From Noviluteimonas lactosilytica (lineage in GTDB: Bacteria; Pseudomonadota; Gammaproteobacteria; Xanthomonadales; Xanthomonadaceae), in the NCBI RefSeq assembly GCF_020866925.1, contig NZ_JAJGAK010000003.1, positions 238,870 through 302,869 of the forward strand: DNA of 64,000 nucleotides, read 5' to 3'. Below are positions 37,222 to 46,964 of this stretch, in pieces; position 1 is the first letter of the stretch; every line of letters starts with the position of its first letter. A program made the position numbers and the translations under genes. Below the pieces are notes generated by a model. That model was given only the letters and a program-made list of their open reading frames with translations, was not told the origin of the DNA and searched no databases.

Positions 37222-37251
37222 ACGGGCCCTCAGGGGCCCGTTTTCTTTTTT
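37222..37251 (+). terminator. Rho-independent terminator of metK
   Basis: A perfect 8-bp stem ACGGGCCC / GGGCCCGT with loop TCAG is followed by TTTTCTTTTTT. The stop codon of the convergent nucleotidyltransferase gene (37230-37232, minus strand) lies in its loop. Confidence 0.95.
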
Positions 37252-38312
37252 GCCTTTTGCGTTCCGACGATTTCGCGCTCGAATCGATCGAGGATGTCGC
37301 GATGCAGGGCCGGCGTTGTCGCCAGCGAAGCCTTCGCTCGCTTCGTCCAGCCGCTCCCCTTGTTCGCCAGATCTTCCCACGCGTCGCGCAACGCATGTGG
37401 TGCGCGCTCCAGGTGCCACTCGATCAGCGCGAGTGCCTGCAACACGTCCTTGTCGTGCTTGCGATCCTTTGCGCCGCGCTCGAATGCGACGATGAGTTTG
37501 TGCAGTCCGTAGCGCGCCGGATCCGGCAGGTTGACCAGCGCCGCGTCGGCGCGGTCGAGCACGACGGCCTGGCCTGGACGCTCGATCAGATAGTCGAGGA
37601 ACTTCAGCGGCGTGAGCGCAATGCCAAGTTCCTTCGCCTGCACGTCGCTTTGTCCGCGGCGTGCCGGCGTGAGGAAATCCACGCGCAGGTCGGGCTCCTT
37701 GTCGCTGTAGTACTGGCTCGCCAACCCCTTGCTTCCACCCAGCGACGGCAGGAATCCCATTTCGAGCGACGACAGCGCGTCGTTCGCATTGGCGTGCAGG
37801 TCGGCGGGAAGTGCGACGTCGACATTGCCACCCGGTCCTGCATGCGCGAATTCCAGGTCGAGCGTGCGCGTGCCGCTTCCCCACGCTACGCCGAGCAGAT
37901 TGCCCATCGCGACAAAGGCGTGCGTGCCGATCATCAGCCCGCCAGCCCGGAAGAATTGGTAGTCGGCCAAGCGCTTCACGATACGGAAGTGCTTGGGCGG
38001 TGTTACCGCGCAGCCCTGCGCAGTCGCGGCAGCGGCTTGACGCGCGAGCGCGTCGAGTGCGGGCGCGCCTTCAGCGCGCGCGCGTTCGATCGCTGCGATC
38101 GCAGGACCATCGGGGCCGAGGTAATACTCGCGCTTGCGCCCGTCGAATTCCTTGAAGGCCCAGTAGGCGTAACGCGAACCCTTGACGGTCTTGTAGGCGA
38201 TCTTGCCGGTCAGGAAAGCCGGGGAACGCGATGCCTCGGCGACCTGGGCGAGCTCCTGCAGTTCCGCATAGGCTGTCTGCGCAGACACCGGTAATTCACG
38301 GCTGAGCTTCAT
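37230..38312 (-). CDS. Nucleotidyltransferase-fold protein (GSU2403 / NTP_transf_8 type)
   Basis: The 360-residue protein has an N-terminal helical part (about 1-110) and a nucleotidyltransferase core. [14 protein letters not shown] is the glycine motif, TRTLDLEFA supplies the paired acidic residues (Asp-Leu-Glu) and EPDLRVDFL the third. A C-terminal helical region follows, with [13 protein letters not shown] and a lysine-rich end. Members of this fold add nucleotides to proteins, RNA or small molecules and include toxins such as MNT and AbiEii, but this family has no known role to my knowledge. The last codons run into the metK terminator. The ATG at 38312 follows AGGGGG. It stands alone, with an operator-like palindrome upstream. 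Confidence 0.72.
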   Translation of the reverse strand: MKLSRELPVSAQTAYAELQELAQVAEASRSPAFLTGKIAYKTVKGSRYAYWAFKEFDGRKREYYLGPDGPAIAAIERARAEGAPALDALARQAAAATAQGCAVTPPKHFRIVKRLADYQFFRAGGLMIGTHAFVAMGNLLGVAWGSGTRTLDLEFAHAGPGGNVDVALPADLHANANDALSSLEMGFLPSLGGSKGLASQYYSDKEPDLRVDFLTPARRGQSDVQAKELGIALTPLKFLDYLIERPGQAVVLDRADAALVNLPDPARYGLHKLIVAFERGAKDRKHDKDVLQALALIEWHLERAPHALRDAWEDLANKGSGWTKRAKASLATTPALHRDILDRFEREIVGTQKAKKKTGP

Positions 38313-38333
38313 GGTTGCCCCCTGTTTCCGGCG

Positions 38334-38368
38334 AGTTATACCACCAGAAAAAAACGAGTGGTATAACT
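38334..38368 (-). promoter_or_regulatory. 11-bp perfect inverted repeat over the nucleotidyltransferase promoter
   Basis: AGTTATACCAC (38334-38344) and GTGGTATAACT (38358-38368) are separated by 13 A-rich bases. On the minus strand the gene-proximal arm contains TATAAC, a good -10, 23 bases before the ATG. A dimeric regulator or the gene's own product could bind here. Confidence 0.65.
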
Positions 38369-38430
38369 TCAGCGTCAGCAAGCGGCTATTCATCCCTCTA
38401 TCGCGATAGAGGTAGAGGCAGCACTTGTCA

Positions 38431-38436
38431 TAGAAT
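38431..38436 (+). promoter_or_regulatory. -10 element of the ahcY promoter
   Basis: TAGAAT lies about 8 bases before the first paired bases of the SAH riboswitch, as expected if the transcript starts with the aptamer. No good -35 is seen at standard spacing. Confidence 0.5.
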
Positions 38437-38445
38437 GCGCACCTC

Positions 38446-38514
38446 TCGCCGAGGGGCGCTGCAAGTCCGGTCTTCCGGAATCAGGCTCGGCGAATCGAAC
38501 GAAGAACGGCGCCC
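38446..38514 (+). promoter_or_regulatory. S-adenosylhomocysteine (SAH) riboswitch
   Basis: The leader of ahcY contains the SAH aptamer core: CGCCGAGGGGCGCTGCAAG (38448-38466), a variable hairpin (TCCGGTCTTCCGGA), CAGGCTCGGCG (38482-38492) and AACGGCGCCC (38505-38514), matching the pseudoknotted consensus in order and spacing. SAH binding turns on ahcY so that the toxic product inhibitor is removed. A CTCCAC/GTGGAG hairpin (38529-38551) between aptamer and ATG could be the expression platform. Confidence 0.9.
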
Positions 38515-38569
38515 GGTGAACAACCTCCCTCCACGTCCATCGGAGGTGGAGGCAACCGGAGCAAACGCC

Positions 38570-39991
<1,422 letters not shown>

Positions 39992-39999
39992 GTGATGCG

Positions 40000-40030
40000 G
40001 CGGGCGGCTCCGGCCGCCCGCTTCGTTTCC
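40000..40030 (+). terminator. Hairpin terminator after ahcY
   Basis: A 9-bp stem GCGGGCGGC / GCCGCCCGC (40000-40008, 40013-40021) with loop TCCG is followed by TTCGTTTCC. The T-run is interrupted, so readthrough into metF, 24 bp further, is plausible. Confidence 0.6.
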
Positions 40031-40053
40031 ACCTTCGGAACACGGATTCCCGC

Positions 40054-40887
40054 ATGGCCCTGCGCGTCCCGATCTCCTTCGAGTTCTACCCGCCCAAGAC
40101 CGACGACCAGCGCGAACAACTGGACCGCACCGCGGCCCGGTTGAAGGGCCAGTCGCCGGAATACGTGTCCTGCACCTTCGGCGCGGGCGGATCGACGTTG
40201 TCCTACACACCCGAAACCGTGCAGCGCCTGCACGAGAAGCACGGCCTGGACGCGGCGCCGCACGTGTCCTGCATGGGCGGTACGCGCGAGGAACTGCGCT
40301 CGCTGCTCAAGCTGTACCGCGCGCTCGGTTGCAAGCGCATCGTCGCGTTGCGCGGCGACCTGCCCTCGGGCATGGCGCGCTTCGGCGACTTCCACTACGC
40401 CTCGGAGCTGGTGCAGTTCATCCGCGACGAGCACGACGGCTTCTTCCACATCGAAGTCGGCTGCTATCCGGAGATGCATCCGCAGGCGGAAGACGCGTTC
40501 GCCGACATGCGCCACTTCAAGGCGAAGGCCGACGCGGGCGCGGACGGCGCGATCACGCAGTACTTCTACAACGCCGATGCGTATTTCCGCTTCGTCGACG
40601 ACGCACGCAGGATGGGGATCTCGATCCCGATCGTGCCGGGCATCATGCCGATCTCGAACTTCACCCAGCTGCGCCGCTTCTCGGAAGCGTGCGGTGCGGA
40701 GATTCCGCGCTGGATCGGCAAGCGCATGCAGGCCTATGGCGACGACACGGACAGCATCCGTGCGTTCGCGGCGGAGTTCGTCGCCAACCTGTGTTCACGC
40801 CTCATGGACGGTGGCGCGCCGGGTTTGCATTTCTACACGCTCAACCTGTCGAAGCCGACGCTGAACGTGCTCGAATTTCTGCGTTGA
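40054..40887 (+). CDS. metF: 5,10-methylenetetrahydrofolate reductase
   Basis: The 277-residue flavoprotein makes 5-methyl-THF, which supplies the methyl group for remethylation of homocysteine. Family stretches include SFEFYPPKTDDQREQL with the catalytic Glu, PHVSCMGGTREEL and IVALRGDLPSG at the FAD site, and GITQYFYN-like GAITQYFYNADAYFRF. It completes the local methyl-cycle block and is probably expressed with ahcY. Confidence 0.97.
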   Translation: MALRVPISFEFYPPKTDDQREQLDRTAARLKGQSPEYVSCTFGAGGSTLSYTPETVQRLHEKHGLDAAPHVSCMGGTREELRSLLKLYRALGCKRIVALRGDLPSGMARFGDFHYASELVQFIRDEHDGFFHIEVGCYPEMHPQAEDAFADMRHFKAKADAGADGAITQYFYNADAYFRFVDDARRMGISIPIVPGIMPISNFTQLRRFSEACGAEIPRWIGKRMQAYGDDTDSIRAFAAEFVANLCSRLMDGGAPGLHFYTLNLSKPTLNVLEFLR

Positions 40888-40981
40888 GTTTGTAAGGATT
40901 CAGCGACGCACCGTGTTCAGCCACGGTGCGTTGACGCAGGCGAACCGAAGCTGTGCGCGTCCCCAAGCGCGCACTGCCGCC

Positions 40982-41638
40982 ATGCATCGTTCGCTCATTG
41001 CTGCTTCCGTGGTTGCGATGCTGGCGGCCGTGTCGTCGCTTGTGGCGCAGCGCGCGCACGCGGCGCCGCCGACGATCCAGCAGTGCGTCGCGCGCGACGG
41101 CAGCACGCTTTACACCGACAAGCCTTGCCGCAGCATCGGCGCACGCACCGTGCCGATGCGCGGCGATCTCGCCACGCGCCTGGTGCGCGAACAGGCGACC
41201 GAAGCGCGCGTCAGCGGCGTCGAAGTTTCGTACCTGCAACTCGACACGGGCACGATGCGCGCCGCGCGCGAAGCGATCGGCCGTCGCCATGCGAGCGGCG
41301 GTTGCGCGCGCACGCCGACCCAACTGGCGATGGACCTGCGCGGCGCGTTCGCGCTCGGCGACGTCAATCGCGTCGCCGAAAGCTTCCACTGGGTCGGCAT
41401 GTCGCATCGCGGCGCACAGGCGACGATGACGCGATTGCAGAAGCTCATGCGCCAGCCGCTGGTCGACGCGCATTACTACGACATCGGCGGCGGCTGGATC
41501 GCGAGCGCCGACGGCGGCGATGCGACACAGGTCGCCTCAGGCGGCGTGATGCAGCTGACCTTCGGCGACGGGGCCTCGGCGCGGATCGAGGACTTCGATG
41601 TCCAGCGCTACGCCGGCTGCTGGTTCGTGCGGTTTTAG
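40982..41638 (+). CDS. Exported cysteine-containing protein, DUF4124-like start
   Basis: The 218-residue protein has a signal peptide (MHRSLIAASVVAMLAAVSSL, cleavage near AHA). The mature start QQCVARDGSTLYTDKPC resembles the DUF4124 motif, a short cysteine-bounded beta segment. A second region GGCARTPTQLAMDLRGAF, AESFHWVGMS and a C-terminal CWFV recur in the next gene, so the two are paralogues. The four-cysteine pattern suggests disulfides in the periplasm. Function is unknown. The ATG at 40982 is chosen because it begins the signal peptide. Confidence 0.78.
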   Translation: MHRSLIAASVVAMLAAVSSLVAQRAHAAPPTIQQCVARDGSTLYTDKPCRSIGARTVPMRGDLATRLVREQATEARVSGVEVSYLQLDTGTMRAAREAIGRRHASGGCARTPTQLAMDLRGAFALGDVNRVAESFHWVGMSHRGAQATMTRLQKLMRQPLVDAHYYDIGGGWIASADGGDATQVASGGVMQLTFGDGASARIEDFDVQRYAGCWFVRF

Positions 41639-41696
41639 GACGCATCGCACGTTGCGCGGGGTTCTTGCGCGCGCTCGCGGGCGTTAGGCTTGCGCG

Positions 41697-42290
41697 ATGG
41701 CCGGTCGACGCATCCACGTGGCACTGCTGTTGCTGTTCGCGACTTGCGCGCTCCCGCGCTTCGCGTTCGCGCAGGTGCACGTGTGCACGACGCCCGACGG
41801 CCGCCCGCTCTACACCGACCAGAAATGCGAAGCGCTCGGTGCGGTGCCTCGGCAGCAGCCCGCGGCTCCTTCGACCGGCGCACGCATCGCCTCGGCCGGC
41901 GACCGCAAGTCCAGCGGCGGTTGCCAGCGCACGCTGCAGGACCTTGCGTTCGAACTGCGCAGTGCGATCGATTCGGCCGATGCCAACCGGCTGTCGGGGA
42001 TCTACCACTGGGTCGGCGTATCGGATGAGGGCGCGGTGGCGGTGATGGATCGCCTGGACCAGATCGCGCACCGGCCGCTGCTCGACATCACGCCCGTGCA
42101 GCCCTCCGACCAACAACCCGAGGCGACCGCGGGCTCCGCGATCACCGGCGACGCCGGCGTCGCGCGCACCACCGTGCGCCGACCGCCGGTCGGATTGCGC
42201 CTGGAACAGACCCGGCCCAACAGCATCTCGCCGCTGTCGACCACGCTGGGCCTGCATCGTCATTTCGGTTGCTGGTGGGTCTCGCTCTAG
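41697..42290 (+). CDS. Exported cysteine-containing protein, paralogue of the preceding gene
   Basis: The 197-residue protein has a signal peptide (ending AFAQ), then VHVCTTPDGRPLYTDQKCEA, GGCQRTLQDLAFELRSAI, LSGIYHWVGVSDEGA and a final CWWVSL. Each block aligns in order with the gene at 40982-41638, showing a tandem duplication with divergence. The function is not known; the conserved HWVG motif followed by a helical stretch is the most family-specific feature. ilvE follows 45 bp later. Confidence 0.78.
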   Translation: MAGRRIHVALLLLFATCALPRFAFAQVHVCTTPDGRPLYTDQKCEALGAVPRQQPAAPSTGARIASAGDRKSSGGCQRTLQDLAFELRSAIDSADANRLSGIYHWVGVSDEGAVAVMDRLDQIAHRPLLDITPVQPSDQQPEATAGSAITGDAGVARTTVRRPPVGLRLEQTRPNSISPLSTTLGLHRHFGCWWVSL

Positions 42291-42335
42291 CGTCGCTTAC
42301 AATCGTCGGCTCCCCACGCACGCGAGAGAGCCCGC

Positions 42336-43253
42336 ATGACGATGCGCTACCCCGAATGGATTTGGCACAACGGCGCCATCAAGCCCTGGGCCGAAGCCAC
42401 CACGCACGTCATGGCGCACGCGATCCACTATGGCTCGTCGGTGTTCGAAGGCCTCCGCAGCTACGACACGCCCGACGGCCCGGCGATCTTCCGCCTCACC
42501 GACCACAACCGTCGCCTGATGGCGTCGGCGCGCATCTACGAGATGCCGATGCCGTACTCGGTCGAGCAGATCAACGCCGCGTGCCGCGAAGTGCTCAAGG
42601 CCAACGCGCTGGGCAAGGCGTACCTGCGCCCCGTCGCGTTCCGTGGGCTCGGTGGTTTCGGCCTGTCGGCCGACACGCCGACCGATGTCGCGGTCGCGGC
42701 GTGGCAAATGGGTGCGTATCTCGGCGACGGCGTGCTCGAGGAAGGCATCGACGCGTGCGTGTCGAGCTGGCAGCGTTTCGCGCCGAACACCATTCCCGCG
42801 GGCGCGAAGGCCGGCGGCAACTATCTGTCGGGCCAGTTGGTCGCGCGCGAAGCGCGTCGCCTCGGCTTCGGCGAAGGCATCGCGCTGGCCTCCACCGGCC
42901 TGCTCAGCGAAGGCGCGGGCGAGAACCTGTTCCTCGTGTTCAACGGCGAGTTGCACACCACGCCAGTGAGCGCGGCGCTGCTCAACGGCATCACGCGCAA
43001 TTCGATCATCACGCTCGCGAAGGACAACGGCATCACCGTCGTCGAACGCGACATCCCGCGCGAATACCTCTACCTGTGCGATGAGCTCTTCATGTGCGGC
43101 ACGGCGGCGGAAATCACGCCGATCCGTTCGGTCGACGGCCGCCAGGTCGGCGCAGGTCGCGCCGGTCCGATGACCAAGCGCATCCAGGAGTTGTTCTTCG
43201 GGTTGTTCAGCGGCAAGACCGCCGACAAGTACAACTGGCTCGAGCGCGTCTGA
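42336..43253 (+). CDS. ilvE: Branched-chain amino acid aminotransferase
   Basis: This 305-residue class IV PLP aminotransferase catalyses the last step of Val, Leu and Ile synthesis. HYGSSVFEGLRSY is the substrate-loop motif, Lys158 in AGAKAGGNYLSG carries PLP, and ELFMCGTAAEITPI is the C-terminal cofactor motif. Length and motifs match the hexameric bacterial enzyme. The stop codon lies in a 17-bp tandem duplication. Confidence 0.97.
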   Translation: MTMRYPEWIWHNGAIKPWAEATTHVMAHAIHYGSSVFEGLRSYDTPDGPAIFRLTDHNRRLMASARIYEMPMPYSVEQINAACREVLKANALGKAYLRPVAFRGLGGFGLSADTPTDVAVAAWQMGAYLGDGVLEEGIDACVSSWQRFAPNTIPAGAKAGGNYLSGQLVAREARRLGFGEGIALASTGLLSEGAGENLFLVFNGELHTTPVSAALLNGITRNSIITLAKDNGITVVERDIPREYLYLCDELFMCGTAAEITPIRSVDGRQVGAGRAGPMTKRIQELFFGLFSGKTADKYNWLERV

Positions 43254-43271
43254 CGCTCGAGCGCGTCTGAC
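43238..43271. repeat. 17-bp perfect tandem duplication over the ilvE stop
   Basis: GCTCGAGCGCGTCTGAC is present twice head to tail (43238-43254, 43255-43271). The first copy encodes the last residues and stop of IlvE, the second is untranslated and reaches to 13 bp from the convergent kinase stop. Confidence 0.9.
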
Positions 43272-43283
43272 GCGCGCCGCGTC

Positions 43284-44615
43284 TCAGGACGCGGCCTTGA
43301 TCTCGCCGAACCGGAGCGTGGCGATCACGCCACGCTCTTCGCCCGGCACCACGCGCACGTCCCATTCGTAGAGTGCGCACAGGCGGCGCACGATCGACAG
43401 ACCGATACCCGCGCCCTGCGAGTGCTCGGCGTGCGTGCCGCGATACCCGCGTTCGAACAGGCGCGCGGCTTCTTCCGCCGTGAGGCCCGGACCCGAGTCG
43501 ATGACGTCGACGCCCTCGGGCCGCATGCGCGCGATCACTTCGCCTTCGAGCGTGTACTTCACCGCGTTGCCGATCAGGTTGCCGAGCGCGACCGCGACCG
43601 CGGCTTCCGGCGCGTCGACGATCAGCCCGCTCTCGCCTTCCATGCGCAGCACCAGCGCCTTGCCGCCGAGCTGCGCGCGATGCATGTCGAGCAGTTGTTC
43701 GGCGACCTTGCCGACGTCTGTGGCGCCGTGGCCGCGCTCGTTGCGCGACAGCAGGAGCAGCGCGCTGATCAGGTCGGTGCACTGTTGTTCGGCGCGCTGG
43801 ATGCGGCGCAGGCGCGCCTGCATGCGGTCGTCGAGGCCGGGGCGCGAGAGCAGCAACTCGGTCGCGCCGCGGATCACCGCGAGCGGCGTGCGCAGTTCGT
43901 GGCTGACGTCGGCGTTGAACTCGCGGTCGCGCTGCACGACTTCGGTCAGGCGCGAGGCGTAATCGTCGAGCGCTGCGGCGAGCTGGCCGACTTCGTCGTT
44001 CGGGAAATGCTCGGCGAGCGACACCGGTTCGCTGCTGCGACCCGATCCCTTCAACCGGTTCGCCAATTCCGACACCGGGCTCATCACGCGCGAGGCCGCC
44101 CACCAGCCGACGAGCAGCGAGAGCAGCGTGAACACCACCACGGCGCCGTAGATGCCGCGGTTGAACTGCTCCTGCCCGCGCAACGCCTGCGTCATGTCGT
44201 AGGCGAGGAAGAACCACACCGACGGCGTCTTGCGTACCGCGAGCTTGTACGAGAACGCCTGGCCGTCGTCGTCCACGCCGCTGAGCTGGTGGATGCCGTC
44301 GGGCAGCTCGTACCACTGCGGCTGGTTCTCGCGCACGCTGTCGAACTTGTCGGGCGTGAACGCGAACGCGCGCATCTGGTCGACCGGCAGGCTCGGGTTT
44401 TCCGGATCGCGCGCGAACTGCTCCGCGTACAGGTCGATGTTGCGATTCATCAGGTCGACGACGAGTTTGTCCTCGACCTGGTTGCGCACCTTGTCGACCG
44501 CGTACGCGAACAGCGCCGTCAGCCCGAAACCGAGCAGGACGAACGACAGGATGATGCGGCTGCGAAGCTGGCGCCGGTAACGGCGCGGGCGGCGCGAGGT
44601 GTCAGCTGGTGGCAT
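43284..44615 (-). CDS. Two-component sensor histidine kinase
   Basis: The 443-residue kinase has a membrane helix (about 20-40), a periplasmic sensor of about 110 residues, a second helix (about 156-175), a HAMP linker, the phospho-acceptor His239 in DVSHELRTPLA and an ATP-binding domain (GNLIGNAVKYT, DSGPGLTAEEAARLF, GAGIGLSIVRRL). Its start overlaps the response regulator end by 14 bp, so they form one operon. The sensor domain resembles periplasmic sensors in xanthomonads but the signal is unknown. Confidence 0.93.
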   Translation of the reverse strand: MPPADTSRRPRRYRRQLRSRIILSFVLLGFGLTALFAYAVDKVRNQVEDKLVVDLMNRNIDLYAEQFARDPENPSLPVDQMRAFAFTPDKFDSVRENQPQWYELPDGIHQLSGVDDDGQAFSYKLAVRKTPSVWFFLAYDMTQALRGQEQFNRGIYGAVVVFTLLSLLVGWWAASRVMSPVSELANRLKGSGRSSEPVSLAEHFPNDEVGQLAAALDDYASRLTEVVQRDREFNADVSHELRTPLAVIRGATELLLSRPGLDDRMQARLRRIQRAEQQCTDLISALLLLSRNERGHGATDVGKVAEQLLDMHRAQLGGKALVLRMEGESGLIVDAPEAAVAVALGNLIGNAVKYTLEGEVIARMRPEGVDVIDSGPGLTAEEAARLFERGYRGTHAEHSQGAGIGLSIVRRLCALYEWDVRVVPGEERGVIATLRFGEIKAAS

Positions 44616-45285
44616 CGGGTGCGGCGATCCGGTAACCGATACCGTGGCGGGTCTGGATCAGCGGCACCTCGAACGGCTTGTCGACGACGGCGCGCAGGCC
44701 GTGGATGTGCACGCGCAGCGAATCCGAATCCGGCAGCTCCTCGCCCCACACGCGCGTTTCGAGTTCCTGGCGCGTGACCACCGCCGGCGAGGCTTCCATC
44801 AGCGCCTGCAGGATCTTCAGCGCAGTGGGGTTGAGCTGCAGCAGCTTGCCTTCGCGGCGCACTTCGAGCGTGTCGAGGTTGTATTCGAGATCGCCGACGT
44901 TGAGCACGCGCGTCTGCACACCGCGACCGCGACGCGCGAGCGCGTTGAGGCGCACTTCCACTTCCTGCAACGCGAACGGCTTGATCAGGTAGTCGTCGGC
45001 GCCGGAATCGAACCCGGCGAGTTTGTTGTCGAGCGAATCGCGCGCGGTGAGCATCAGCACCGGCGTCTGCTTGCGCGCTTCGTTGCGCAACTTGCGGCAC
45101 ACCTCCAGGCCATCGAGGCCCGGCAGGCTGAGGTCGAGGACGATCGCGTCGAAGTCGTGCACCACCGCGAGGTGCAGACCGGTGACGCCGTCGGCGGCGA
45201 AGTCGACGGTGTGGCCGCGATCCTCGAGATAGTCGCCGAGGTTGGCGGCGATGTCCTGGTTGTCTTCGATGACGAGGATGCGCAT
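44602..45285 (-). CDS. OmpR/PhoB-type response regulator
   Basis: The 227-residue regulator has a receiver domain with phospho-acceptor Asp51 (AIVLDLSLPGLDG), the acidic pair EDN near the N-terminus and the conserved Lys in LIKPF. A winged-helix DNA-binding domain follows (LNPTALKILQALMEASPAVV, RVHIHGLRAVVDKPF, TRHGIGYRI). It is encoded just upstream of and overlapping its kinase. The ATG at 45285 begins MRILVIEDN. Confidence 0.95.
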   Translation of the reverse strand: MRILVIEDNQDIAANLGDYLEDRGHTVDFAADGVTGLHLAVVHDFDAIVLDLSLPGLDGLEVCRKLRNEARKQTPVLMLTARDSLDNKLAGFDSGADDYLIKPFALQEVEVRLNALARRGRGVQTRVLNVGDLEYNLDTLEVRREGKLLQLNPTALKILQALMEASPAVVTRQELETRVWGEELPDSDSLRVHIHGLRAVVDKPFEVPLIQTRHGIGYRIAAPDATS

Positions 45286-45395
45286 CCGGGCTTGTCCTGG
45301 GGGGAGTCGGTTTTCGACCCGGCCAACGCACCGGGGTTCACACATGAACACGCCCGGATGATGCCAGAGCCGCAAGCGACGATAACGTGGTGGCC

Positions 45396-45434
45396 AAAAA
45401 ACAAAGGCCCAGGCACGGGTCGCGTGCCTGGGCC
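45396..45434 (-). terminator. Very strong rho-independent terminator
   Basis: A perfect 12-bp stem GGCCCAGGCACG / CGTGCCTGGGCC with loop GGTCG is followed on the minus strand by TTTGTTTTTT. It lies 182 bp past the rimK stop and 110 bp before the response regulator start. Confidence 0.93.
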
Positions 45435-45590
45435 AAATCAAGCCCCGATGACCGTAATCTGGCTTCGTCCGTTGCGGCTGGCCGAGCGGTCTACGACAGA
45501 TTCGCGGTAGGCCACAGGCTACGCAGGGGGCGATTAAACCGGCGTTAAAAGCGGCGGTGGATCGGCGTGAAAAACTCGTTAATCACGAAT
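45435..45590 (-). ncRNA. Candidate small RNA or long rimK 3' UTR
   Basis: The strong terminator ends an RNA that carries no ORF of note between it and the rimK stop. Either rimK has a 180-base structured trailer, or an independent small RNA starts within it. No promoter is convincing, so this is a hypothesis. Confidence 0.3.
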
Positions 45591-45615
45591 CCCGCAGGTC
45601 GGCTCAGTCGGGCAC

Positions 45616-46533
45616 TCAGGCCGCCTTTGCGTGGGTGCTGCGCCGGGTCGATCCCGCTCGATGGCCGCCATTGGCGACGTAATCGATGATGCTGCCGGCC
45701 ACATCGGTACCGCTGGCCGCCTCGATTCCTTCCAGGCCGGGCGATGCGTTGACCTCGAGGATGAGCGGACCGCGCTTCGACCGGATGAGATCGACGCCCG
45801 CCACCCCCAGCCCGAGCATGCGGGCCGCGCGAAGGGCGGTGTCCTGTTCGGCGGGCGTCGCGGTGATCGCCTTCGCCGTGCCGCCGCGATGCAGGTTCGA
45901 ACGGAAGTCGCCCTTCGGCGCTTGGCGTTTCATCGTCGCGACGACGCGATCGCCGACGACGAAGCAACGCAGGTCCGCGCCCTTCGCCTCGGCCACGAAC
46001 TCCTGCACGAGGAAGTTCGCGTACAGGCCGCGCAATGCTTCGATCACGCTGCGCGATGCGGAGAGCTTCTCCGTGAGCATCACGCCCGCGCCCTGCGTGC
46101 CTTCGTTGAGCTTGATGACGTGCGGCGTCGGGCCGAGCATCGCGAGCAGGTCGCTGGTGTCGTCCGGGTTGTCGCCGAACACCGTCGCCGGCAGGCCGAG
46201 GCCCTGCGCGGCGAGGAGCTGGTGGCAGCGCAGCTTGTCGCGCGCCTTGAGGATCGAGTCCGACGGATTGGGCGTGTACGACCCCATCAGCTCGAACTGG
46301 CGCAGCACGGCCGTGCCGTAGCGCGTGACCGACGCGCCGATGCGCGGGATCACCGCGTGGTAGCCGGTGAGCGGCTTGCCCTGGTGGTGCATGGCGAAGC
46401 CGTCGCTCGCGATGCGCATGTAGCAGCGCAACGGATCGAGCACCCGCACGCTGTGCCCGCGATCGCGCGCGGCTTCGACCAGGCGCCGCGTGGAATACAG
46501 CTTGGTGTTGCGCGAGAGGATCGCAAGCTTCAT
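45616..46533 (-). CDS. rimK: RimK-type ribosomal protein S6 glutamate ligase
   Basis: The 305-residue ATP-grasp ligase adds glutamates to the C-terminus of ribosomal protein S6. [15 protein letters not shown] is the ATP-grasp loop, [25 protein letters not shown] and [13 protein letters not shown] are the catalytic magnesium/ATP motifs. The ATG at 46533 overlaps the stop of the upstream aspartic-protease-like gene by 4 bp (ATGA), the known RimK-RimB type pairing. Confidence 0.93.
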   Translation of the reverse strand: MKLAILSRNTKLYSTRRLVEAARDRGHSVRVLDPLRCYMRIASDGFAMHHQGKPLTGYHAVIPRIGASVTRYGTAVLRQFELMGSYTPNPSDSILKARDKLRCHQLLAAQGLGLPATVFGDNPDDTSDLLAMLGPTPHVIKLNEGTQGAGVMLTEKLSASRSVIEALRGLYANFLVQEFVAEAKGADLRCFVVGDRVVATMKRQAPKGDFRSNLHRGGTAKAITATPAEQDTALRAARMLGLGVAGVDLIRSKRGPLILEVNASPGLEGIEAASGTDVAGSIIDYVANGGHRAGSTRRSTHAKAA

Positions 46534-46964
46534 GCGGGCGGTTTTCCATGCAGGAAAGAACGGGCCGGATCGATAACGAACGCACGCGCGAGCGCGGTCC
46601 GGCCGAGGAGCATCGGGAAGAGCATGCCGCGGCGATCGGTCAGGTTGATTTCGACCTGGCGCTCCACCCCGGCGACGACCAGCGGCGTGTGCAGGAACAC
46701 GCGCCGGCTGCGGTTGCCGCCCGAGTCGGTGACCTCGCGCTCGTCGCTGATCGGCGCCTGCGCTTCGATCACCTGCCCGCTGCGGACGCCGGTCGCGATG
46801 CGAAACCCGGCCCATGGCGCACCGCCCTCGATGAACCGCCATTGGGCGTCGACGTGCAGCGACGAGCTGCGCGCCCCGGTGTCCACCTTCGCGCGGATGG
46901 CCACGATGCCGAGCGCCGGCAACGCCAACCACTCCCGCCAACCGAGCACCACGCGTGCGGCCAT
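46530..46964 (-). CDS. Retropepsin-like aspartic protease (RimB/DUF785 family)
   Basis: The 144-residue protein has the aspartic protease motif [13 protein letters not shown] and a second conserved [11 protein letters not shown], as in the small family called ATP-dependent zinc proteases or RimB. RimB proteins associate with RimK and have been linked to turnover of modified S6. Translational coupling with rimK supports that role here. Confidence 0.9.
   Translation of the reverse strand: MAARVVLGWREWLALPALGIVAIRAKVDTGARSSSLHVDAQWRFIEGGAPWAGFRIATGVRSGQVIEAQAPISDEREVTDSGGNRSRRVFLHTPLVVAGVERQVEINLTDRRGMLFPMLLGRTALARAFVIDPARSFLHGKPPA

Larger units (their letters stand above)
45286..45615. other. 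Intergenic region between rimK and the response regulator
   Basis: This 330-bp stretch holds a strong minus-strand terminator (45396-45434) and about 180 bp of non-coding sequence between it and the rimK stop. The response regulator promoter should lie in 45286-45395, but no clear consensus was found. Confidence 0.6.

Noticed and set aside
45478..45550. tRNA-like stretch with GGCCGAGCGGTCTA
   Set aside because: It resembles a Ser/Leu tRNA D-arm but no acceptor, anticodon or T-arm pairs can be formed around it.
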